Below, piece after piece: positions 53,364 through 62,655 of a stretch of 64,000 bases of DNA; the stretch's first letter is position 1, and each line of letters begins with the position of its first letter. A program made the position numbers and the translations under genes. A model generated the notes under the pieces. It saw only the letters and a program-made list of their open reading frames with translations, did no database searches and was not told the origin of the DNA. Source of the DNA: Streptomyces actinomycinicus (GTDB lineage Bacteria > Actinomycetota > Actinomycetes > Streptomycetales > Streptomycetaceae); assembly GCF_016741775.1 (NCBI RefSeq), contig NZ_JAERRK010000005.1, positions 372,001 through 436,000 on the forward strand, in the 5' to 3' direction.

Positions 53364-54626
53364 TCACGGCGACCGCCGGGGCGTGGGCCCGTCGGCCAGG
53401 GCCTCGCAGAGCAGGGCCGTGATCCGGCCCAGGCCGGCCTGCGGGCTGAGCCGTTCCCGGACGTAGGCGGGGCCGCGGGCGCCGAGCGCGGCGGCGCGGG
53501 CGGGGTCGCGGGCGAGGTCCAGGACGGCGCCGTGGATGGCCACGGGGTCCTCCGCGGGTACCACGACGCCCGCTCCCGAGCGCCGCACCTCGCCGGCCGT
53601 GCCCCCGGACGCGGCGACCGAGGCCACCACCGGGCGCCCGCTGGAGAAGTACGAGGTGAGCTTGCTGGGCAGGCTCATGTCCAGTACGGAGGCCCGCTGG
53701 GTGACGACCAGCACGTCGGCGGCGTTCAGCACGGCGGCGAAGTCGGCGTCGGCCGCGGGCGGCAGCAGGTCCACGCCGGGCACGCCCGCGGCCAGGGACG
53801 CCAGGTGTCCTCGCCGGCTGCCGTCGCCCATGAGCACCACCCGGATCCGGGGGGTGGCGCGGGCCGCGAGCCGCGCGGTGTCGATCAGCACCTCCAGCCC
53901 CTGTTTGAGGCCCATGTTGCCGGCGTGCAGCAGGACGCAGTCCTCCTCGGCCCAGCCCAGTCGCGCCCGCACCGCGCGCCGGTCGCCGGACGCGGCCGTC
54001 GCCAGGCTCCAGTTGGGCACGACCCTGGTGCGCGCGGCCGGCACACCGGCGGTCGTGACGCGGTCCACGAACGACTCGTGCACCACACCGACCAGGGCGG
54101 CCGACCGCAGGACCCGCGACTCCACGCCGGCGGCCAGCGACGCCACGCGTCCGCCGCCCGCGATGCCGCTCTGCGCGGCGGCGGCCCCCATCAGGTCCTG
54201 GACCACGACCACGTGCGGGACCCCGTGGCGCCTCGCGATCCGGTTTCCGATGACACCGCCGGCCAGGGACGGCAGTTGGCTCAGCACCACGTCCGGCCGG
54301 ACCGCCGGCGGCCGGACCGCTCCGTGCGCGACGATGCTGAGTTCGTAGGCGGCCCGGCGCACTGCGGTCTGCCGCGCGGGCACGTAGCCGAGGCGCCGGT
54401 GGACGCGGACACCGTTGCGGTGCTCCAGCATGCGCCACCGTCCCCGGTAGTCGTCGGGGATGCGCCAGGCAGGGTAGTGCGGCATTCCGGCGAGGACGTC
54501 GACCTCGGCGCCGCCGGCCGCCAGGTGCTCCGCGACCGCCGTGGAGTAGGGCCCGATGCCTGCGTGTTCCGGTGCGTAGTTCGTCGACACCAGGAGAACC
54601 TGACGATCAGCCAGAAGTTCGGACAT
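53364..54626 (-). CDS. WcaI-like GT4 glycosyltransferase
   Basis: A 420-residue GT-B enzyme similar to colanic-acid WcaI: VLLVSTNYAPEHAGIGPYST, GMPHYPAWRIPDDYRG, VVVQDLMGAAAAQSG, LHAGNMGLKQGLEVLID, then DMSLPSKLTSYFSSGRPVVA. These match fucosyltransferase-type members, so transfer of L-fucose is plausible given gmd and fcl nearby. It is transcribed against the main direction and divergent from the polymerase gene. Confidence 0.9.
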   Translation of the reverse strand: MSELLADRQVLLVSTNYAPEHAGIGPYSTAVAEHLAAGGAEVDVLAGMPHYPAWRIPDDYRGRWRMLEHRNGVRVHRRLGYVPARQTAVRRAAYELSIVAHGAVRPPAVRPDVVLSQLPSLAGGVIGNRIARRHGVPHVVVVQDLMGAAAAQSGIAGGGRVASLAAGVESRVLRSAALVGVVHESFVDRVTTAGVPAARTRVVPNWSLATAASGDRRAVRARLGWAEEDCVLLHAGNMGLKQGLEVLIDTARLAARATPRIRVVLMGDGSRRGHLASLAAGVPGVDLLPPAADADFAAVLNAADVLVVTQRASVLDMSLPSKLTSYFSSGRPVVASVAASGGTAGEVRRSGAGVVVPAEDPVAIHGAVLDLARDPARAAALGARGPAYVRERLSPQAGLGRITALLCEALADGPTPRRSP

Positions 54627-54752
54627 ATAGCCACATTAATCGGCACTCTCGGCTCCCTGGCGAGCGAAACGCGACACCGCCCGGCCGGGAAGCACCTGAC
54701 AACGAGCTATAACTGACATGCCCGTAATGCCCCAATTTCCCGAGGAGTCCAG

Positions 54753-56333
54753 GTGCGGCACGGTCAAGTCCGCTGCGTGCCCGCCGTGTGCTGCTGGGCC
54801 CTCGTCCTCACCGGCCTGCTGCCGCTGCTGATCCTGCAGAGCCCGGACGTGCGCTTCGGCGCGGCGCCGGCCCTCCAGTACGTCGTCGTCGCGCACAGCG
54901 GCGGGGCGCTGACCCGCGTCCTCACCGACACCCGGGTACGGCTGGCCGCCCTCGGCTTCTGGCTCTTCACCTACGTGTGGCTCGGGCTGGCCCCCCTGGC
55001 CATGCTCGCCACCGGCGCCTACCCCCACGAGTACCGCGCCGACGACAGCACGTCCTTCGCCGCCACCGCCCTCATCGAACTGGGGCTCCTCGCCTACAGC
55101 GGCGGCGCGGCGCTCGCCGGACGGCGCCCGCACGGCGGACGGCGCCTTCACGGCGCACGGCGCTCCCACGGCGGTCCGGTGTCGTTCGAACGCCTGCTGT
55201 CACGCAGGCTCGCCCCGTGGCCGGTACTCCTGCTGTCCGCCCTGGTGGCCGGGGCCGGGGCCGTGCTGATTCCCCGACTCGGCGGGGTGGGCGCCTTCTT
55301 CACGAGCAGACAGGCGGTCCGGGAGACGGGCGCCGCTGAGGAATGGACGCGGGCCCTGGCCATCTGGGCACTCGCCGTGCCCGCGTTCTGGGCGCTGGTG
55401 GGTCTGCTTCACCTGCGCCGCGCTGCTGCGCCGGGTGACCGCCTGCTGCGCAACCTGCGTCTGCTCCTCCTCCCCCTGCTCGTCGTACTCAACGCGATCG
55501 TCAACAATCCGATCAGCAGACCGCGCTTCTGGGCGGGAACGGTCCTGCTGGTCCTGCTGTGCACCACCCCCCGGTTCAGCGGCCCCACCGCCTTCCGGCG
55601 CATCGCCGCGGGCCTGACCGTGGCGGTGCTGCTCGTCTTCCCCTACGGCGACTACTTCCGCTACGACGACCGGGAAGCCGTCCGCGTGGTGTCCCTGACC
55701 GAGCAGTTCACCGCGAACATGGACTACGACGCCTACCAGCAGGTCCAGACCGGAGTCGACCGCGTCGCGGAGACCGGCTTCGCGCCGTCGGCCGCGCTCG
55801 GCGCGGTGCTCTTCGCCGTTCCCCGCTCGGTGTGGCCCGAAAAGCCCCGCGACACCGGCATGGCCCTCGCCGACTGGGCCGGCTACGCCTTCAAGAACCT
55901 CTCGGCACCCCTGTGGATCGAGAGCTACCTGTGGGCCGGGCTGCCCGCGGTGGCGGCGGTCTTCACGGCGCTGGGGGCGGCCGGACGCAGACTGGACGAC
56001 ATCCGGGACCGGGCGCGCGACGGGCGGCCGACGCTCGCGCTCCTGCTCGTACCGGCTTTCGCCGTCTACCAGATGATCCTCCTGCGCGGCAGCCTGATGG
56101 GCGTGGCCGGGCCGCTGATGCTGCTGCTCGGGCTGCCCCTCTTCCTCACGTCGCGCGCTCCCCGGAGCACGTCGCGCCTCCCGCGGACCGCATCGCGCGT
56201 CCCCCAGAACGCATCGCGCGACCTCCGGACCGCATCGCGCGGCTCCCGGACCACGTCGCGCGGCTCCGGGAAGTCCCGTCTTCCCTCGCCCGTGGGGTCG
56301 CTCGCCGGCCCCGCCCGCACCCCGATCCCCTGA
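54753..56333 (+). CDS. EPS polymerase (Wzy-like) candidate
   Basis: A 526-residue polytopic protein with about 10-12 TM segments and one large loop near 300-370. That loop contains FRYDDREAVRVVSL and FAVPRSVWPEKPRDTGMAL, a pattern seen in O-antigen/oligosaccharide-unit polymerases. The start of the GTG frame is preceded by GAGGAG. The last 45 residues are Ser/Arg-rich, built from a degenerate 21-bp tandem unit (56150-56275), and are not part of the membrane fold. Polymerase identity is inferred from topology and position before the chain-length and flippase genes. Confidence 0.75.
   Translation: MRHGQVRCVPAVCCWALVLTGLLPLLILQSPDVRFGAAPALQYVVVAHSGGALTRVLTDTRVRLAALGFWLFTYVWLGLAPLAMLATGAYPHEYRADDSTSFAATALIELGLLAYSGGAALAGRRPHGGRRLHGARRSHGGPVSFERLLSRRLAPWPVLLLSALVAGAGAVLIPRLGGVGAFFTSRQAVRETGAAEEWTRALAIWALAVPAFWALVGLLHLRRAAAPGDRLLRNLRLLLLPLLVVLNAIVNNPISRPRFWAGTVLLVLLCTTPRFSGPTAFRRIAAGLTVAVLLVFPYGDYFRYDDREAVRVVSLTEQFTANMDYDAYQQVQTGVDRVAETGFAPSAALGAVLFAVPRSVWPEKPRDTGMALADWAGYAFKNLSAPLWIESYLWAGLPAVAAVFTALGAAGRRLDDIRDRARDGRPTLALLLVPAFAVYQMILLRGSLMGVAGPLMLLLGLPLFLTSRAPRSTSRLPRTASRVPQNASRDLRTASRGSRTTSRGSGKSRLPSPVGSLAGPARTPIP
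56150..56275. repeat. degenerate 21-bp tandem repeat in polymerase 3' end
   Basis: Six or so units containing (A/G)CCGCATCGCGCG or ACGTCGCGC, encoding Ser-Arg plus Thr/Ala, at the 3' end of the polymerase candidate. Confidence 0.7.
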
Positions 56334-56346
56334 ACAGGAGGCGTCC

Positions 56347-58323
56347 GTGACGCATCCCGACAGCTTCGATGACCGGTACGGCTTCGCGGACCGGTACGAC
56401 GAACCGGACCGGCTCCGGGACCAGTTGCGCAGGCTGCTGAGGTACCGGACGGCCCTCGCGCTGGGGATCGGCCTGGGCCTGGTGGGCGCGACGCTGTTCG
56501 GGGTGCTGCGCGGCGACAGCTACACCTCCGCCGGTGAGGTCCTCGTCCGCTCGACCGTCGACCCGTTCAGCCCCTTCGGGGTGTCCGTCGACAACCAGGT
56601 GAGCATGGGCACGGAACGGAGGATCGCGCTCGGCGCCGACGTGGCGGCGCGTGCGGCCCGGTCGCTGCACGAGCCGTCCCGTGCCGGCGCCCTGAGCCGG
56701 GGCCTGAGCGTCAGCTACGCACCCGACACCCAGGTTCTGAAGTTCGCGTTCTCGGCCGGCAGCCCGGCCCGCGCGGCCCGGGTGACCAACGCCTTCCTCG
56801 ACGCCTACCTCACCGACCGCCAGGCCAGGATCAAGGGCATGGCGAGCCGGGTGACGCAGGGCCTGCAACAGCAGCTCACTCCGCTGCTCGCCGAGCAGCA
56901 GAAGGCCCGCAAACCCGACCCCGTCCTGGGCGACCGCATCACCACGCTGCAGAAGCGGATCGCCGACATCCGGGCCCATGACACCACCGGCGGCGACATC
57001 GTCCGCAGCGGCACGCACCCGACCCGGCCCTCGGGTCCCGGACCCGTGGACCTGCTCGGCCTCGGCCTGCTCGGCGGCCTCCTCCTGGGGGTCGTACTCG
57101 CCTGGCTGCGTTCCACCCTCGAACCGCGGGCCCGGTCGGCCGCCGAGGTCCAGGACGCGCTCGGCGCACCGGTCCTCGCCGTCCTCCCGGACCGCCGGCG
57201 CGGCGCCGGCCCGCGGGGGCCGGACGGGACCGACGGCCTGGCCGGAACCTACCGGGCGCTCGCCTTCCGCCTGCGGCACCGCACGGGCGCGAGTGCGCCC
57301 ACCAGCCTGCTCGTGGTGGCCCCGAGGCAGGACGGCCGTACCGAGGGCGACCGTACCGAGGCCGCCGCGGCCGGCCTCGCCGCCGCCTTCGCCGAGTACG
57401 GCGACGACGTCACGCTCATCGACGCCACCGGCCGGACACCGGGCCTCGCCGCGCGCCTGCCGCTGGCCCGCCCGGACGACGACGCCGACCACCCGGCCGA
57501 CAGCGACGCCCGCCCGGCCGACACCGCTCCCGGCACCCGGGACCCGGCCGCGAAACAGGTCGCCGACGCGGGCCCGCCCGAGGAGCAGACCCCCGACGCG
57601 GACCGACCGGAAGAACAGACCAGCGACACAGACCGGGCCGCGAAACAGGTCGCCGACGCGGGCCCGCCCGAGGAACAGACCCCCGACGCGGACCGACCCG
57701 AAGAACAGACCAGCGACACAGACCGCACCGACGAACAAGCCCCCGGCCCAGACCCGACCGAAGAACAGACCCCCGACCCGGACCGACCCGAAGAACAGAC
57801 CAGCGACGCAGACCGGACCGAGGAACAGACCCCCGACGCAGACCGGACCGACGAACAAGCCCCCGACGCAGACCCCACCGAGGAACAGAACCCCGACGCA
57901 GACCGACCCGAAGAACCAGCCCCCGACGCGGGCGCTCCCGGGCGGATCACCCTCGTCTCCGCCGCGCCCGGAACCGCGTACGGCACGGCCACGCGGCTCC
58001 TGGAGGGTGCCGGTGCCGGGCGCCCGGTGCTCGTCGTGACGGGGCCACTGCTGGAGCACACCGACGTCCTCCCGGTCGCCCAGCGCGTGGCCGGGGTCCT
58101 CGTACTGGCGAGCCTGGACCGGACGCACCGGGACGACCTGCGGCGGGTGCGGGAACTCGTCGCCTGCTCGGGCGGGCACGTCTTGGGCGCCGTCGTCGGC
58201 AGTGGCGCGGGCAAGCGGGCCGGGCGCGCACACCAGAGCCGGCCGCGACGGGCGCGGGACCTGCCGGCCCAGGTGCAGCCGGGATCCGCGTCCGGCGTCA
58301 CGGCCGCCCGCTCCGCCCCGTGA
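56347..58323 (+). CDS. chain-length (Wzz-like) protein with degenerate kinase half
   Basis: A 658-residue protein. Residues 1-260 are a polysaccharide co-polymerase: TM1 (LGIGLGLVGATLFGVL) about 37-55, an external helical region, and TM2 about 235-255 just before ARSAAEVQDALGAPVLAVLP. The C-terminal half follows the BY-kinase fold, but the Walker A motif is missing (LVVAPRQDGRTEG where GxGKS is expected), and no Tyr cluster is present. Inside it, about 385-540, is an acidic insert of some twelve 10-residue units of the type PDADRPEEQT. GTG 56347 follows AGGAGG. It probably controls polymer length without kinase activity. Confidence 0.8.
   Translation: MTHPDSFDDRYGFADRYDEPDRLRDQLRRLLRYRTALALGIGLGLVGATLFGVLRGDSYTSAGEVLVRSTVDPFSPFGVSVDNQVSMGTERRIALGADVAARAARSLHEPSRAGALSRGLSVSYAPDTQVLKFAFSAGSPARAARVTNAFLDAYLTDRQARIKGMASRVTQGLQQQLTPLLAEQQKARKPDPVLGDRITTLQKRIADIRAHDTTGGDIVRSGTHPTRPSGPGPVDLLGLGLLGGLLLGVVLAWLRSTLEPRARSAAEVQDALGAPVLAVLPDRRRGAGPRGPDGTDGLAGTYRALAFRLRHRTGASAPTSLLVVAPRQDGRTEGDRTEAAAAGLAAAFAEYGDDVTLIDATGRTPGLAARLPLARPDDDADHPADSDARPADTAPGTRDPAAKQVADAGPPEEQTPDADRPEEQTSDTDRAAKQVADAGPPEEQTPDADRPEEQTSDTDRTDEQAPGPDPTEEQTPDPDRPEEQTSDADRTEEQTPDADRTDEQAPDADPTEEQNPDADRPEEPAPDAGAPGRITLVSAAPGTAYGTATRLLEGAGAGRPVLVVTGPLLEHTDVLPVAQRVAGVLVLASLDRTHRDDLRRVRELVACSGGHVLGAVVGSGAGKRAGRAHQSRPRRARDLPAQVQPGSASGVTAARSAP
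57550..57930. repeat. 30-bp minisatellite in chain-length gene
   Basis: About twelve in-frame 30-bp units (for example GACCCGGACCGACCCGAAGA) coding for acidic decapeptides rich in Asp, Glu, Pro and Thr. Also contains two copies of a longer unit beginning GCGAAACAGGTCGCCGACGC (57552 and 57642). Confidence 0.8.
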
Positions 58324-59861
58324 GCGCTCCGGACGCCGCCGCGCCCGCCATCGGCGGAAGACCGCCCGCGAGCGGGGTCACGGCCACCGCGCGCGGCGGA
58401 CGGTGGGGCCTGGTGGGCTCGGCCGTGAACGCCGTCTTCGGATATCTCCTCGTCACCCTGGTCACCCGCGCGCTCGGCGCTCACGGCGCGGGGGCGGTGT
58501 TCACCGGTGTCGCGGTCTTCACCGTCCTCGGCAACACCTGCAAGCTGGGCGCAGACACCGGTCTGGTGCGCTTCATCGCCCGGGACGTCGCCGTGGGCGG
58601 GGGCCGCCAGGTGGGTGCGCTCCTGCGCACCGCCGTGATCCCGGGCGCCGTGGTGAGCACGGCCGCGGCCGCGGTGCTGTTCCTGTGGTCCCCGGCCGCC
58701 GTGGCACTGCTGCCCGACGTGGCCCCGGACGACGCGGTCACCCTGGTACGGATCTTCGCGGTGTTCCTGCCGCCGGCCACGGTCACCCTGATCTGGCTCG
58801 GCGCGACCCAGGGGCACGGCACGGTGATCCCGTTCGTCGCCGTCGAGCAGATCGGCAAGCCGGTGCTGCGCGTGCTCCTCGCGGTGCCCGTGGCGCTCGT
58901 GGCGCCGGGCGTGCTCAGTCTGGCCGTGGCGTGGCTCCTGCCCACCCTGACCGGCGCCCTGGCCGCCTGGCTGGCGCTGCGCCGCTGCCGCGCCGGACGC
59001 CCCGCCCCGCCCGGACCCGGCACGGCCGCAGTGCGGCGCGGGTTCTGGGCGTTCTCCGCGCCCCGGGCCGTCTCCTCCGTCTTCGACATCACCGCCGTCT
59101 GGATCGGCGTCGTCCTGCTGTCCGGCCTGAGCACGAGCGAGGAAGCGGGCATCTACACCGCGGTCGGCCGTGTCGTCGCCGCCGCGACGCTGCTGCAGCT
59201 CGCCGTCCGGCTCGCCTTCGCACCGGAGATCAGCCGGCTGCTCGCCCTGGACCTGGTCGACGAGGCCTGCCATCTGCACCGCGTCTCCACGCGCTGGATC
59301 GTCCTGTTCTCCTGGCCGCTGCTGGTGCTCCTCGCGCACTTCCCGGGAACGGTCCTGGCGCTGTTCGGGCCGGAGTTCACGCGGGGCTCGGCGGCACTGA
59401 TCGTCCTCTGCGCCGCGTCCGCGATCAACGTCGGGGTGGGCAACGCCCAGACGGTGCTGCTCATGGCCGGCCGCAGTTCCTGGCACCTGGCGCTCACCGG
59501 CGCGGCGTTCGCGGTGCAGCTGACCGTCGGCGTCCTCACCGTCCAGCACTTGGGCGCCCTGGGAGCCGCGCTGGCCTGGGGCGCGGCGATCGTCGTGGAG
59601 AACCTGGTGGCAGCGGTCCTGGTGCGCCGCCATCCCGGCTTCACGACCGTCGACGGCGGCTACCTCGCCGCGACCGGCGCCGGACTGGGCCTCACCGTGG
59701 CCGTCGTGCTCCCGGTCCGGCTGCTGGCAGGCGACACGGGGGCCGGCCTTGCCCTCGGAATCACCCTGGCGGCGTGCGTGTTCGCTGCGGTTCTGCGGCC
59801 GTTTCGTACGACGCTGGGCGTGAGCGATCTCGTCGAGGTGCTGCGAGCACGCATCGGCTGA
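58320..59861 (+). CDS. oligosaccharide flippase (Wzx-like)
   Basis: A 513-residue MOP-superfamily protein with about 14 TM segments. The N-terminus has GLVGSAVNAVFGYLLVTLVT and later FSAPRAVSSVFDITAVWIGV and SGLSTSEEAGIYTAVGRVVA, typical of polysaccharide_synt_3 flippases. It moves the undecaprenyl-linked repeat unit to the outside. The GTG overlaps the stop of the chain-length gene (GTGA), showing that length control and translocation are made together. Confidence 0.88.
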   Translation: MSAPDAAAPAIGGRPPASGVTATARGGRWGLVGSAVNAVFGYLLVTLVTRALGAHGAGAVFTGVAVFTVLGNTCKLGADTGLVRFIARDVAVGGGRQVGALLRTAVIPGAVVSTAAAAVLFLWSPAAVALLPDVAPDDAVTLVRIFAVFLPPATVTLIWLGATQGHGTVIPFVAVEQIGKPVLRVLLAVPVALVAPGVLSLAVAWLLPTLTGALAAWLALRRCRAGRPAPPGPGTAAVRRGFWAFSAPRAVSSVFDITAVWIGVVLLSGLSTSEEAGIYTAVGRVVAAATLLQLAVRLAFAPEISRLLALDLVDEACHLHRVSTRWIVLFSWPLLVLLAHFPGTVLALFGPEFTRGSAALIVLCAASAINVGVGNAQTVLLMAGRSSWHLALTGAAFAVQLTVGVLTVQHLGALGAALAWGAAIVVENLVAAVLVRRHPGFTTVDGGYLAATGAGLGLTVAVVLPVRLLAGDTGAGLALGITLAACVFAAVLRPFRTTLGVSDLVEVLRARIG

Positions 59862-59922
59862 AGCCGCGTCACCTCCTCGGCCCGTTCCCCGTTCCCACCG
59901 ATCCGCACCCCTGGGATGTTCC

Positions 59923-61443
59923 ATGCGCCTGCGCCGCCTCACGGCAAGGACCGCCGCCGCCGCTTCCGCCGTGCTGCTCCTCGCGACGGCCTCGCTCACC
60001 ACCGCGTCGGGCGCGCCGCGCGCCGGCGGACCGGCCTTCAGCGCCGCGCCCTTGGCGACCTGGCAGACGAACGGCACCGTGTGGTCAATCGCTTCGGCGC
60101 ACGGTGTCGTGTACGTCGGCGGAACCTTCGACAAGGTCCGCCCGCCGGGCGCCCGCCCCGGCGAGAAGGAGGTGGAGCGCAGGAGCTTCGCCGCGTTCGA
60201 CGCCGTCTCCGGCGAACTGCTGCCGTGCACCCACTTCTTCAACGGCGGCGAGGCGACCGTCCGCGCGATGAAGGCCTCGCCCGACGGCAAGGTGCTCTAT
60301 GTCGGCGGCTCCTTCGGCAAGGTCGACGGCAAGGGCGTGGCCAACACGGTCGCGATCGACACGGCCGGCTGCACGCTGCGCGACGACTTCCGGCCCGAGG
60401 TGGCGGCTATCGTGCGGGCCGTCGACGTCACGAAGGACACCGTGTACCTGGGAGGCGACTTCACCCGGGTCGACGGCCGGCGCAGGAGCCACATCGCCGC
60501 GTTCACCCGCGCCGGGCGCCTGCTGCCCTTCCAGGCGACTCTCGACCAGCCGGTACGGGCCGTCCTCGCGGCACCCGACTACGGGAAGGTCCTCGTGGGC
60601 GGTGACTTCGACACGGCCAACGGCGCGCCGCAGCACGCGCTGGTCGCCCTCGATCCGGCGACGGGCGCGACCGTCTTCTCGTACCCGGGCTGGATCCCCC
60701 CGCGGTCACGGGTGAAGGCGCTGGCACGTGAGGGCTCCGTCTTCTACCTGGGTGCCGAGGGGGAGGGCGGCGGCGCCTTCGACGGACGCCTCGCCAACCC
60801 CCTCGCGGACGACCGGATGTTGTGGAGGGACTTCTGCTACGGCGCCACGCAGGCCGTCGTCCCCTACAAGGGCGTGCTCTACAGCGCCGCCCATGCCCAC
60901 GACTGCAGCCAGACACCCGGAGGCTTCCCGGAGCACGGGAAGATGTGGCACCTGCTGGCCCAGTCGGCCACCGACGAGACCCTGTTCCACTGGTACCCCG
61001 ACACGGACGGCGGCCTCGGGGAGGGAGTCGGCCCGCGGGCCCTGGGCGTGGCCGCCGGTGTCCTCTGGGCCGGAGGTGAGTTCACCCGGGTCAACGGCGT
61101 CCCGCAGCAGTCCCTCACACGGTTCGCGGCCACCGGTGACGCCCCGGTCGAGGAGCCTCCCGCCCTGTCGCTCGACGGCGTCCGGGACGGCCGCGTCACG
61201 TTCGGCTGGTGGGCGACCTGGGACAGGGACGACGCGGTGCTGACCTACAGCGTCTACCGTGACGGCAAGCGCGTGGGCTCCATGAAGCGGCGTTCCGCCC
61301 CCTGGGACCGGCCGTGGATGACCTACACCGACACGGTCGCCCCCGGCTCCCGCCACCGCTACACGGTCACCGTCGGCGACGGTACCGGTGCCACCGTCAA
61401 GTCCCGGCCCCTGACGGTCACCGCGGCGGCCGGCACGCGATGA
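59923..61443 (+). CDS. secreted propeller-like protein with Fn3-like C-terminus
   Basis: A 506-residue exported protein. Signal peptide about 1-30 with the Ala-rich core ASAVLLLATASL. The body holds five blades marked by GGTFDKV, GGSFGKVDG, GGDFTRVDG, GGDFDTANG and GGEFTRVNG. Cys residues near DFCYGATQ and HDCSQTPGG could pair. The last 90 residues (DGVRDGRVTFGWWATWDRDD, then YSVYRDGKRVG) look like an Fn3 domain. It may bind or process the exopolysaccharide outside the cell. The ATG of the next gene overlaps the stop. Confidence 0.82.
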   Translation: MRLRRLTARTAAAASAVLLLATASLTTASGAPRAGGPAFSAAPLATWQTNGTVWSIASAHGVVYVGGTFDKVRPPGARPGEKEVERRSFAAFDAVSGELLPCTHFFNGGEATVRAMKASPDGKVLYVGGSFGKVDGKGVANTVAIDTAGCTLRDDFRPEVAAIVRAVDVTKDTVYLGGDFTRVDGRRRSHIAAFTRAGRLLPFQATLDQPVRAVLAAPDYGKVLVGGDFDTANGAPQHALVALDPATGATVFSYPGWIPPRSRVKALAREGSVFYLGAEGEGGGAFDGRLANPLADDRMLWRDFCYGATQAVVPYKGVLYSAAHAHDCSQTPGGFPEHGKMWHLLAQSATDETLFHWYPDTDGGLGEGVGPRALGVAAGVLWAGGEFTRVNGVPQQSLTRFAATGDAPVEEPPALSLDGVRDGRVTFGWWATWDRDDAVLTYSVYRDGKRVGSMKRRSAPWDRPWMTYTDTVAPGSRHRYTVTVGDGTGATVKSRPLTVTAAAGTR

Positions 61444-61925
61444 ACGGACGCGCCGCGAGGAGGCACCGCCTCGGGTACGCGCCCGGGGTCTACGACCTGT
61501 TCCACGTGGGCCACCTCAACATCCTGCGCCGCGCCCGGCAACAGTGCGACCGTCTCGTCGCCGGCGTCGTCGCCGATGAGCGGGTGCTCCAGCAGAAGGG
61601 CAGGCGGCCCGTCGTGCCGCTCGCGGAGCGGCTGGACATCGTCCGCAGCCTCCAGTGCGTCGACGAGGCCGTGGTCGAGGCCACCACCGACAAGATGGAG
61701 ATGTGGAAGGAGATCGGCTTCGACGTCGTCTTCAAGGGGGACGACTGGCGCGGCACGGAGCTGTGGAACACGCTGGAGCACCGGTTCGCGCAAGTCGGCG
61801 TGAAGGTCGTCTACTTCCCCTACACCCCGCACACGTCGAGCACGCTGCTGCGCACCGCGCTGGACGTCCTGGCCGGGCAGCCTGCGGACCGGACCGGGCT
61901 CAGCAGAGCCGGCGGAAGCTCCTGA
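61440..61925 (+). CDS. cytidylyltransferase-family nucleotidyltransferase
   Basis: A 161-residue Rossmann nucleotidyltransferase of the glycerol-3-phosphate cytidylyltransferase type. The H-x-G-H signature is in GVYDLFHVGHLNILRRA, VVPLAERLDIVRSL and FKGDDWRGTELWN match TagD/GCT, and YTPHTSSTLLR fits the R-x-x-x-S-T-T-like loop. It would activate a phospho-alcohol to its CDP form. Its neighbour is a CDP-alcohol phosphotransferase, so the pair could make a phosphodiester or lipid. ATGA overlap with the propeller gene. Confidence 0.88.
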   Translation: MNGRAARRHRLGYAPGVYDLFHVGHLNILRRARQQCDRLVAGVVADERVLQQKGRRPVVPLAERLDIVRSLQCVDEAVVEATTDKMEMWKEIGFDVVFKGDDWRGTELWNTLEHRFAQVGVKVVYFPYTPHTSSTLLRTALDVLAGQPADRTGLSRAGGSS

Positions 61926-62598
61926 CCAGGAAGCCGGGCAGGAACAGCACATGGGCCGCGAGCAGGGTGCAGTACACGCCGAGGAAGAGGCCCTGGCGCG
62001 ACAGGAACAGGAAGCCGAGACAGGTCGTGCCGTAGTCGACCGGCAGCAGGAGCACTGACCGCACGGCCGGGCAGCGCCTCGCCACCGTTGCGCGCCCGCC
62101 CTGGTCCAGCTTCTCCGTGAGGACGGTGACGAAGAAGATCAGCACCGCCGCCAGCTGGAAGACCAGGGGGGCCAGCAGGAGGACCGGGCTCGGCAGCCGG
62201 AAGAAGCGGTAGAACGCCACCAGCACCGCCGCGTGGACGCCGAGCAGTTTCACGCAGTCGAGAGCGTGGTCGAGCCACTCCCCGGCGGGGCTGCCCGACC
62301 GGCGGCCCCGGGCCAGCTGTCCGTCGGCCGCGTCCAGGGCGAAGCCCACGGCCAGCGCGACGCACACGCACACCGACGTACCGGGGCCGGGCGGCACGAG
62401 CGCGACGGCGGCCAGCGCGGGGAACGTGAACAGGGCGCTGAGACAGGTCACCTGGTTGGGCGTGGCCCCGATCCGGTAGGCCACGGCCGCCAGCACCCGG
62501 CCCGCCGGGCGGTTGACGAACCGGCTGTAGAGCGACACACCGGCGGGCGGCTTCTGAACGGCCGACAGCATTCTGTACGCCTCCGCGAACGCTGTCAC
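61900..62598 (-). CDS. CDP-alcohol phosphotransferase
   Basis: A 232-residue integral membrane enzyme with about six TM helices. The CDP-OH-P signature D-x2-D-G-x2-A-R-x9-G-x3-D-x3-D is present in FALDAADGQLARGRRSGSP and GEWLDHALD. It moves a phospho-alcohol from a CDP-alcohol to an acceptor hydroxyl. GTG 62598 follows AGGGGGA. It is convergent with the cytidylyltransferase gene, overlapping it by 26 bp; the head-to-head ends argue against one transcript but not against one pathway. Confidence 0.9.
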   Translation of the reverse strand: MTAFAEAYRMLSAVQKPPAGVSLYSRFVNRPAGRVLAAVAYRIGATPNQVTCLSALFTFPALAAVALVPPGPGTSVCVCVALAVGFALDAADGQLARGRRSGSPAGEWLDHALDCVKLLGVHAAVLVAFYRFFRLPSPVLLLAPLVFQLAAVLIFFVTVLTEKLDQGGRATVARRCPAVRSVLLLPVDYGTTCLGFLFLSRQGLFLGVYCTLLAAHVLFLPGFLVRSFRRLC

Positions 62599-62655
62599 TT
62601 CGTCCCCCTGGGGCGGTCCTGTCGGCGGCTTACGGAATGGCACGATAGGGATGTG

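Noticed and set aside
58202..60271. Long Arg-rich plus-strand frame overlapping the flippase
   Set aside because: Arg/Gly/Pro-rich shadow frame of the flippase and propeller genes, with no plausible domain.
57249..60290. Very long minus-strand frame opposite the EPS genes
   Set aside because: Antisense shadow; the plus strand encodes recognisable TM proteins and overlaps typical of operon genes.
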